Of a stretch of DNA of 64,000 nt, positions 58,922-64,000 are shown piece by piece (the stretch's first letter is position 1; each line of letters opens with the position of its first letter). The DNA is taken from positions 2,170,001 to 2,234,000 of the forward strand of contig NZ_LLKN01000002.1 in assembly GCF_002900095.1 (NCBI RefSeq), read 5' to 3'. The notes beneath the pieces are model-generated. The model saw only the letters and a program-made list of their open reading frames with translations, searched no databases and was not told the DNA's origin. This DNA is from Salegentibacter mishustinae (GTDB lineage Bacteria; Bacteroidota; Bacteroidia; Flavobacteriales; Flavobacteriaceae). A program made the position numbers and the translations under genes.

Positions 58922-61360
58922 TTAAAACTTAAACTGAATGCTTGAATACCAGCTAATTGGTTGCGCCGGAATGATACCGGGACCTGGATAACCCGTAGCT
59001 CTCCTCGTGAAATATGAATTATCTAAAAGATTGTTCACCCCGGTTTCCAATTTAAACTTCCCAAAACTATAGGAAGCCGAAAAATCTAAAATACCGTAAG
59101 CCGGGATACTCCCTTCTATTCCACGTTGATTATCATTAATATCCTGCGGCGCATTCGTAGCATCTGTGTACTGTTTTGATAGGTAGGTATACTGGAAACC
59201 AGCCAGGAAATTAGAATATCCAAAATTCAAACCTGTTTTAAGGTTCACGTAAGGGATAAATTCAACCTGGTTTCCTTCAACATTAGTTTCTCCAGAAGCA
59301 GTATATTCAGAATTTGTAAAAGCCGTGTTCACAAAAAGATTCAAGCGATAATTTTCAGCTTGTTCAAAAAAGGTATTTCGAATATTCCAATCGGCAAAAG
59401 TCTCTACGCCATAGATAAAAGCATCTCCAATATTTCCACGCTTTCTTACTATAAAACCATCTTCAACTCCCAGGACTTCTCCAATTCTATCCTGATACCA
59501 TAAACCGAAGATACTGGCATCATAAGACAAATAATTCTTCAACCTTCCCCTAATTCCAAAATCTGAAGTAAAACCCCTTTCTTCTGAAATATTTGGGTCT
59601 ACCACAAAACTGGGATTTACTATCCTAATGTCACTAAAGGTAACCGACCTATAATTTTGAGAAAAATTCCCGTATAACTCATTAGAAGCATCTAAATTAT
59701 AACTGGCTCCAACGCCTAATAAAGCAAAACTTCTTTCCAAATCTTTTTCCTCTTCCCGGGTTTCATTAATCAAAGGATTATTGGCCAGATCGAGAATTAT
59801 TTCTTTGTAAGAACCGTTGGCCTTCGTATTAATATATTCGATTCTGAAACCGGGAGTAATAGATAGTTTATTCGTTAGGTTAAAAATGTTCTCTCCAAAA
59901 AACGCCAGGTTTTTATTCGGGAAATTGTATTCTGATTGCCTTGGGTAATTCGGAAATTGATCGTTTGTAAATGTAAATTCCGCCTTGGCCGATGTTGTTC
60001 CTGGACCTTGTTTCTGAAAATTATTAGCATCGTAATATTTACTTCCAACCAGTAAAACCGATTCTTCATCAAACAAATTATACCTTGTTAGCAACCTTGC
60101 CTCTGCTCCCCAGTTAGAAAAATCGTCTACCAATAATTCCCTTGGTGCAGAAAGATCGTCTGGCTGTGAGACCCTATTTTCTCTAAAACCAACCGCTTTT
60201 CGCGAAGCATCTAAACCGAACAGATTTAGGCTAAAATCTGTTTTATCAGAAAAACTGTGCTCAAATTTTAACGCATATAGATTCCAATTTACATCAAACC
60301 AGTTTCTTTCCCTATTGCTATAATCTGGGTTTTCATAAAACTGCGCATCTGTAAGCCCGCCGGGTTGCTGAGCCAGATAATCTAAATAAGTATATTCAAA
60401 ACTCAGCTTGGTTCTATCGTTAAAATCCCAGGCGAGATGAGTAAAAAAATTATTAGAATCATATTCTGAATTTGGCCTGAATCCTTCTCCCGATTTATAG
60501 TTGTAATAGGTATAGTAGCTAAATTTCCCAATAGTACCGGCCAAACTATTAAAACTGGTAAAAAGATTATAAGAACCAACAGATTGCCTGGAGACTAACT
60601 CCACTTTCTTATCACGCGGAGGTTCTTTAAATTTAAAATTGATGAGACCGCCAAATTGTGTTCCATATTGGAGAGAAGCTGCACCACGAACCACCTGGAT
60701 TTCTCTAAGTGCTTCCGGCGGTGGTGTATAATAACTTTCGGGATATCCAAGTACATCTGCCGAGATATCATAACCGTTCTGGCGGGTATTAAAATTCTGG
60801 GTTCGGTTAGGATCAAGACCACGACCACCAATATTCAATTGAAGTCCTGCATCACCATTATCGTATATATTTAAACCAACCACCTGGCTGTAAATTTCCC
60901 TGGCATTATTTGCTGCAAGATTTCCGGAAACCTTATCCATTACTACCACCTCACTTTTTTTCCCGGCATAAATCGCAGTCCCCTCTACTTTTCTAAGTTT
61001 CCGTAAAGCGAAAAGCTGCTCCCTCCTATTGGTGATCATCACTTCGCTTAAACTTTCGGCTAAAGGCGAAAGGCTGAATTCCATTTCAAGATCACCATTT
61101 ATAGTTATTTGCTTTTCCAGAATGGCATATTCGTAACTAAAAACAGCAAATTCATAAGTGCCTGAACTAATATCTGTAATTTCAAAATCACCATTTTCAT
61201 TGGCTACAGTTACTTCAGATTCCGTTTTATTCCAAACTTCAGCATTGGGAATGGGTTCCCCGGTTTCTGCAGAAATCACCTTTCCGCTAAACGTATGCTG
61301 GGCGTAAACGAATGATCCCAAAAAGAATAATATACTAAAGACCTTTAATTTCATCTTCAA
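58922..61360 (-). CDS. FecA-like TonB-dependent siderophore receptor
   Basis: An 812-residue outer-membrane receptor with a signal peptide ending VYAQH (about 21), then a CarboxypepD_reg-like domain (about 22-100; VANENGDFEITDISSGTYEF). The plug contains NIGGRGLDPNRTQNFNTRQN and SLQYGTQFGGLINFKFKEPP, close to ferric dicitrate receptor FecA, then a 22-strand-type barrel ending YSSIQFKF. Its start overlaps the HTTM stop by 26 bp (20 bp if the second Met is used), so it is the terminal gene of an operon with imelysin. Iron-citrate-like transport is inference from plug similarity and neighbours. Confidence 0.9.
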   Translation of the reverse strand: MKMKLKVFSILFFLGSFVYAQHTFSGKVISAETGEPIPNAEVWNKTESEVTVANENGDFEITDISSGTYEFAVFSYEYAILEKQITINGDLEMEFSLSPLAESLSEVMITNRREQLFALRKLRKVEGTAIYAGKKSEVVVMDKVSGNLAANNAREIYSQVVGLNIYDNGDAGLQLNIGGRGLDPNRTQNFNTRQNGYDISADVLGYPESYYTPPPEALREIQVVRGAASLQYGTQFGGLINFKFKEPPRDKKVELVSRQSVGSYNLFTSFNSLAGTIGKFSYYTYYNYKSGEGFRPNSEYDSNNFFTHLAWDFNDRTKLSFEYTYLDYLAQQPGGLTDAQFYENPDYSNRERNWFDVNWNLYALKFEHSFSDKTDFSLNLFGLDASRKAVGFRENRVSQPDDLSAPRELLVDDFSNWGAEARLLTRYNLFDEESVLLVGSKYYDANNFQKQGPGTTSAKAEFTFTNDQFPNYPRQSEYNFPNKNLAFFGENIFNLTNKLSITPGFRIEYINTKANGSYKEIILDLANNPLINETREEEKDLERSFALLGVGASYNLDASNELYGNFSQNYRSVTFSDIRIVNPSFVVDPNISEERGFTSDFGIRGRLKNYLSYDASIFGLWYQDRIGEVLGVEDGFIVRKRGNIGDAFIYGVETFADWNIRNTFFEQAENYRLNLFVNTAFTNSEYTASGETNVEGNQVEFIPYVNLKTGLNFGYSNFLAGFQYTYLSKQYTDATNAPQDINDNQRGIEGSIPAYGILDFSASYSFGKFKLETGVNNLLDNSYFTRRATGYPGPGIIPAQPISWYSSIQFKF

Positions 61361-62702
61361 ATGGTAAAATGAATGTTTTATGTTTAAAAGAGTCCGCGAA
61401 ATTAAGCAAATTAACTTCCGGGTCTATATAAGGAGTGCTCTTTCTTCCGTTGAGAGCTACATAGTTCTCTACATAGATCTCTATATTTTCGTGACCATCT
61501 TTTTCAAAATGATCAGCTAAAAAATGAGCATATTGAAGAATGAAATCTGGCTGAAATGACATTTGTTTCTCCTGAAAAGGAGTAAGAAAATCTGAATTAT
61601 CTACATAAAATCTATTTCCGGTCTCTGCATTTACAACTTTAAACTGCGCGTAGCCGGCTTTTTCCATAAGCATTACTCTCCAGGAAAATCTAAAACCTTC
61701 TTCTGTCCAGAATAATTCTCCAGGATATAATAGATACCTCCACGGAAATAAAAGCTGAATAACAAAAAATACTGAAAGCACACTAATACTCACCTTCTTC
61801 TTTATTCCTGAAAATTGATAGATTTTTAAGTTATCAAATCTATGTTTTGATATCCTGAACCATTTCGATATAAAATTCAATATTTTATGGTGAACCTGCG
61901 GACTAAAAAAGATCAATGCGCTAACTATCATAATAAATGGAAACATCCCTATTGGGAAAAGCACGCGCGTAAGCACGTGAAAAACTATCACCATTAAAAA
62001 AGCTATAAAGCGGGTTCTTTTCCAAAGCAAAAGAAAAGGGATAAAGAGATCATAGAGCATACCGCTCCAGCTAAATGCATAATGCACCCATTCCTCTTGC
62101 ATTAGATCTCCCAGCAAAGGGAGGTCGTATTTTGAAGGCAGCCATATTTTTAACGGCATAGCTTTGAAAAGCCAATCGGAATTAATTTTTGCAAGTCCCG
62201 CATAGAAATACACAATCCCCAGCAATAGTTTTATTGCATCTATACACCATTGCGGTATCTTTTGAAAAGCCCTGGCGGGATTTCGCCAGGCATCTATAGA
62301 AAAATAGGCATTAGCCGGTAAGAAAATCATCAGGAAACTAAGGATACTGATGAAGTAGTAATGATTTAGATAAGTGGTTTTATCAATCAGCTCGATATAG
62401 GTGAAACTGAGGAAAAACAGAATAATCGCGACGCGGTATTTATAACCTACGGCCACCATTAAGGCGGCAATACCACAAAATATAAAAAGTAAATAAGTGA
62501 AATCTCCCAGGGGTTTCACCCATTCAAATCCATAATAAGAAAAGAAGAATTTTGGAGCGATATATAATTTTTCGATCCAGCCATTTAGCCAGAATCTAAC
62601 TATACTGGCAAACATCATAAACCCAAAAAACAAACGAAAAACCGCCAAAGGGGCGGCTTCCGTAGTCTTTTTTAGATATTTGCTCAGCGAAAGTTGCATC
62701 AA
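61335..62702 (-). CDS. HTTM-domain membrane protein (vitamin K-dependent gamma-carboxylase-like)
   Basis: A 455-residue protein of the HTTM family, related to vitamin K-dependent gamma-glutamyl carboxylase. An N-terminal membrane region with several helices (about 20-310) is followed by a soluble C-terminal region (FSWRVMLMEKAGYAQFKVVN). KINSDWLFKAMPLKIWLPSKY and DLFIPFLLLWKRTR are typical. Bacterial homologues beside imelysin and TonB genes have no settled function; a role in heme or iron handling is proposed by context only. Its ATG is 4 bp after the imelysin stop. Confidence 0.88.
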   Translation of the reverse strand: MMQLSLSKYLKKTTEAAPLAVFRLFFGFMMFASIVRFWLNGWIEKLYIAPKFFFSYYGFEWVKPLGDFTYLLFIFCGIAALMVAVGYKYRVAIILFFLSFTYIELIDKTTYLNHYYFISILSFLMIFLPANAYFSIDAWRNPARAFQKIPQWCIDAIKLLLGIVYFYAGLAKINSDWLFKAMPLKIWLPSKYDLPLLGDLMQEEWVHYAFSWSGMLYDLFIPFLLLWKRTRFIAFLMVIVFHVLTRVLFPIGMFPFIMIVSALIFFSPQVHHKILNFISKWFRISKHRFDNLKIYQFSGIKKKVSISVLSVFFVIQLLFPWRYLLYPGELFWTEEGFRFSWRVMLMEKAGYAQFKVVNAETGNRFYVDNSDFLTPFQEKQMSFQPDFILQYAHFLADHFEKDGHENIEIYVENYVALNGRKSTPYIDPEVNLLNFADSFKHKTFILPFEDEIKGL

Positions 62703-62706
62703 CGAT

Positions 62707-63825
62707 TTAGTCTCCGTCAGAATCTACATAATCTACGCTAATAGAAAGTGCCTGCATCATATCTACTTTCAATAGAACCACTTCTTTTTGAAGTTCATCA
62801 AATGCAGCTAACATCTTAGAATTATCTGTTTCCACTTGCGATTTCAGGTTGCTATCCAATTCTGAACTTTGAGCTCTAATTGCTGAAAATTGATCGGCTA
62901 TAGAAGCAGTAATACTTTCTGAACTTGTAGCATCTTGCATATATTTAAGATACTGATAGTAACTGAGACCATTTTCACCTCCATTAACTTTAACGCCATA
63001 ATAGAAATCTTCAAAACTATCTAAAGCTTGTAGATACAGATTTTTAGAAATATCTCCGGCATAAAGAGCCTCTACATTTGTTGGGGAAGGAGAACCGGTA
63101 AAAGCACCGGCCGGATAGCCGATTTTCCCAGACCTTAGGATCTTCTCAAAATACATTACATAATCATTGGTAAATCGGTCTACAGATCCTGTGCTAGAAG
63201 AGCTCGTGTTATTCACAAAAGTATCTCTATAATCACCTTCCCAGGAAGCTGTAACTTCAGTAGTTAACGCATTTATTCTTTCGGTGACTGCTACGATATA
63301 ATTAATATATTCTGGATTTGCAGCAAAAACTTCCAGGGTTTCTTCTGTTGATCCGTATGAATACAGTAAATAATCTAAAGCAGGAAATCCTTGTTCTGCA
63401 AAATTTGAAGGCAGCTCAAGGTTATAACTTCCGGAAGCTATTTTAGATTCAATATTTTCTGTTTTTGTAGGATAGGTATTAAGGAAGCTGCGATAATTCA
63501 ATTCTTCAGCTTTTCCTATTTGAAACATCTCAACGGTTTGAAATTCCTGATAAGCTACTTTGTATTGCGCTCTAAGAACATTTAGCTCGGTAGTTCCGGG
63601 ATTTTCAGCAAAAGCTTTTGCAATATCTTCCAACTTCTGAGTTTCTTCCTGGAAAGCTACAAAAGAAGGCACAATAATATTATCTGCCCAATTTGCCAGC
63701 ATTTCACCTCTGTCAAAATTGTCGCCGCCATTAGAATCACCTCCATTATCACCATCATCTTCTGTACTACAGGCAACAGCAAATAATAATGTTGCAATCA
63801 ATAAAAATTTTGAAATCTTAATCAT
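62707..63825 (-). CDS. imelysin-family (M75) lipoprotein
   Basis: A 372-residue lipoprotein: lipobox AVAC (Cys19) followed by a Ser/Gly/Asp/Asn-rich linker to about residue 40, then two four-helix-like repeats of imelysin (about 45-365). The insulin-cleaving membrane protein/imelysin motif region shows as FAEQGFPALDYLLYSYG, where the classical GxHxxE is replaced (G-F-P-A-L-D). Imelysins are iron-regulated envelope proteins thought to bind iron or heme, not to be true peptidases. The operon also has an HTTM protein and a FecA-like receptor. Confidence 0.88.
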   Translation of the reverse strand: MIKISKFLLIATLLFAVACSTEDDGDNGGDSNGGDNFDRGEMLANWADNIIVPSFVAFQEETQKLEDIAKAFAENPGTTELNVLRAQYKVAYQEFQTVEMFQIGKAEELNYRSFLNTYPTKTENIESKIASGSYNLELPSNFAEQGFPALDYLLYSYGSTEETLEVFAANPEYINYIVAVTERINALTTEVTASWEGDYRDTFVNNTSSSSTGSVDRFTNDYVMYFEKILRSGKIGYPAGAFTGSPSPTNVEALYAGDISKNLYLQALDSFEDFYYGVKVNGGENGLSYYQYLKYMQDATSSESITASIADQFSAIRAQSSELDSNLKSQVETDNSKMLAAFDELQKEVVLLKVDMMQALSISVDYVDSDGD

Positions 63826-63841
63826 AGCTATAAATATTAAA

Positions 63842-63870
63842 AACCGGAGCAGACTAAGCCTTACTCCGGC
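63842..63870 (-). terminator. terminator-like hairpin before imelysin
   Basis: On the minus strand CCGGAGTAAGGC and GTCTGCTCCGG flank a short loop and are followed by TTTTTAA, between the stop of the upstream partial gene and the imelysin ATG. It would attenuate rather than end operon transcription. Confidence 0.7.
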
Positions 63871-63883
63871 TAATTTTTTTAAT

Positions 63884-64000
63884 TATACATCGGCTACAGT
63901 AAACTCAAAGGGAGCAGCAATCTCTTCAGCGATACTATCCAAAGTTTCTGGAGTTACGTCCCAAAAACCGTTTCCATTCATTAACTGTTCTAAATAATTC
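63884..64000 (-). CDS. C-terminal end of a gene cut by the window (probably DUF4856 family)
   Basis: An open frame enters from the right edge and stops at 63884, giving the last 38 residues: NYLEQLMNGNGFWDVTPETL, then DSIAEEIAAPFEFTVADV. In Flavobacteriaceae the gene before imelysin-HTTM-receptor is typically a DUF4856 lipoprotein, and this tail fits my recollection of that family. The gene body is outside the window, so this is an assignment by context. Confidence 0.55.

Overview
The window looks like a chromosomal segment of a marine or saline-habitat Flavobacteriaceae (Bacteroidota), near Gramella/Christiangramia, Salegentibacter or Zunongwangia. That placement is inferred from gene content and promoter style, not from a database search. 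Supporting signs are low GC, promoters of the Bacteroidota type (TTG, 19-21 nt, TAnnTTTG), a 482-residue GAPDH with an N-terminal extension, a monomeric NADP-isocitrate dehydrogenase, a two-subunit transketolase, a zeaxanthin-type crt cluster, TonB receptors with carboxypeptidase-like domains, and a queuine tRNA-ribosyltransferase that lacks the usual zinc cysteines. I see no prophage, transposase or CRISPR array. Almost everything is conserved backbone.

Layout: 1-6.5 kb holds a thioesterase, dnaA, a low-Mr phosphatase, an RsmI-like methylase, a lysozyme-fold exoprotein, mltG, a GNAT and dapF. 6.6-18.2 kb holds a Deg protease, GAPDH, a coiled-coil protein with trmD and rplS, a structured ~300-nt candidate ncRNA, icd, a TonB receptor/DUF4249 pair and a small membrane protein. 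18.5-24.7 kb is a complete minus-strand rRNA operon (16S-tRNA-Ile-tRNA-Ala-23S-5S) with three tandem promoters, repeated boxA-like sites, a 23S processing stem, a truncated tRNA and a collapsed second 5S copy. 24.8-28.2 kb is thrS-infC-rpmI-rplT; infC apparently starts at ATA. 28.3-35.3 kb is minus-strand: YjbQ, a small membrane protein, an exported protein of unknown function, dnaB, accA, an LptF/G permease and tgt. 35.6-41.4 kb holds transketolase, an outer-membrane barrel, an FKBP lipoprotein, an S4 protein, a TPMT-like methylase, a phosphoribosyltransferase and aroK.

41.5-49.1 kb has two identical tRNA-Lys genes and tRNA-Leu, an ALDH/SDR pair, and divergently a MerR-B12 regulator heading crtI-crtB-crtZ-crtY. 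The regulator carries the W-x9-EH and ExHxxG signatures of CarH-type cobalamin photoreceptors, so the pathway lycopene to beta-carotene to zeaxanthin is probably light- or B12-controlled. 49-58.8 kb has a TlpA thioredoxin, aconitase, MoxR, two parvulin-type chaperones, an SRPBCC protein, an OmpH/Skp protein and guaB. 58.9-64 kb is a minus-strand probable iron-uptake operon: a protein cut by the window edge, imelysin, an HTTM membrane protein and a FecA-like receptor.

The best candidates for something undescribed are the structured RNA at 11.86-12.16 kb, the terminator hairpin embedded in a signal-peptide coding region at 30.2 kb, the DnaA-box cluster before dnaB, the CarH-like regulator with its operator repeats, and the rRNA-operon relics and repeated motifs.
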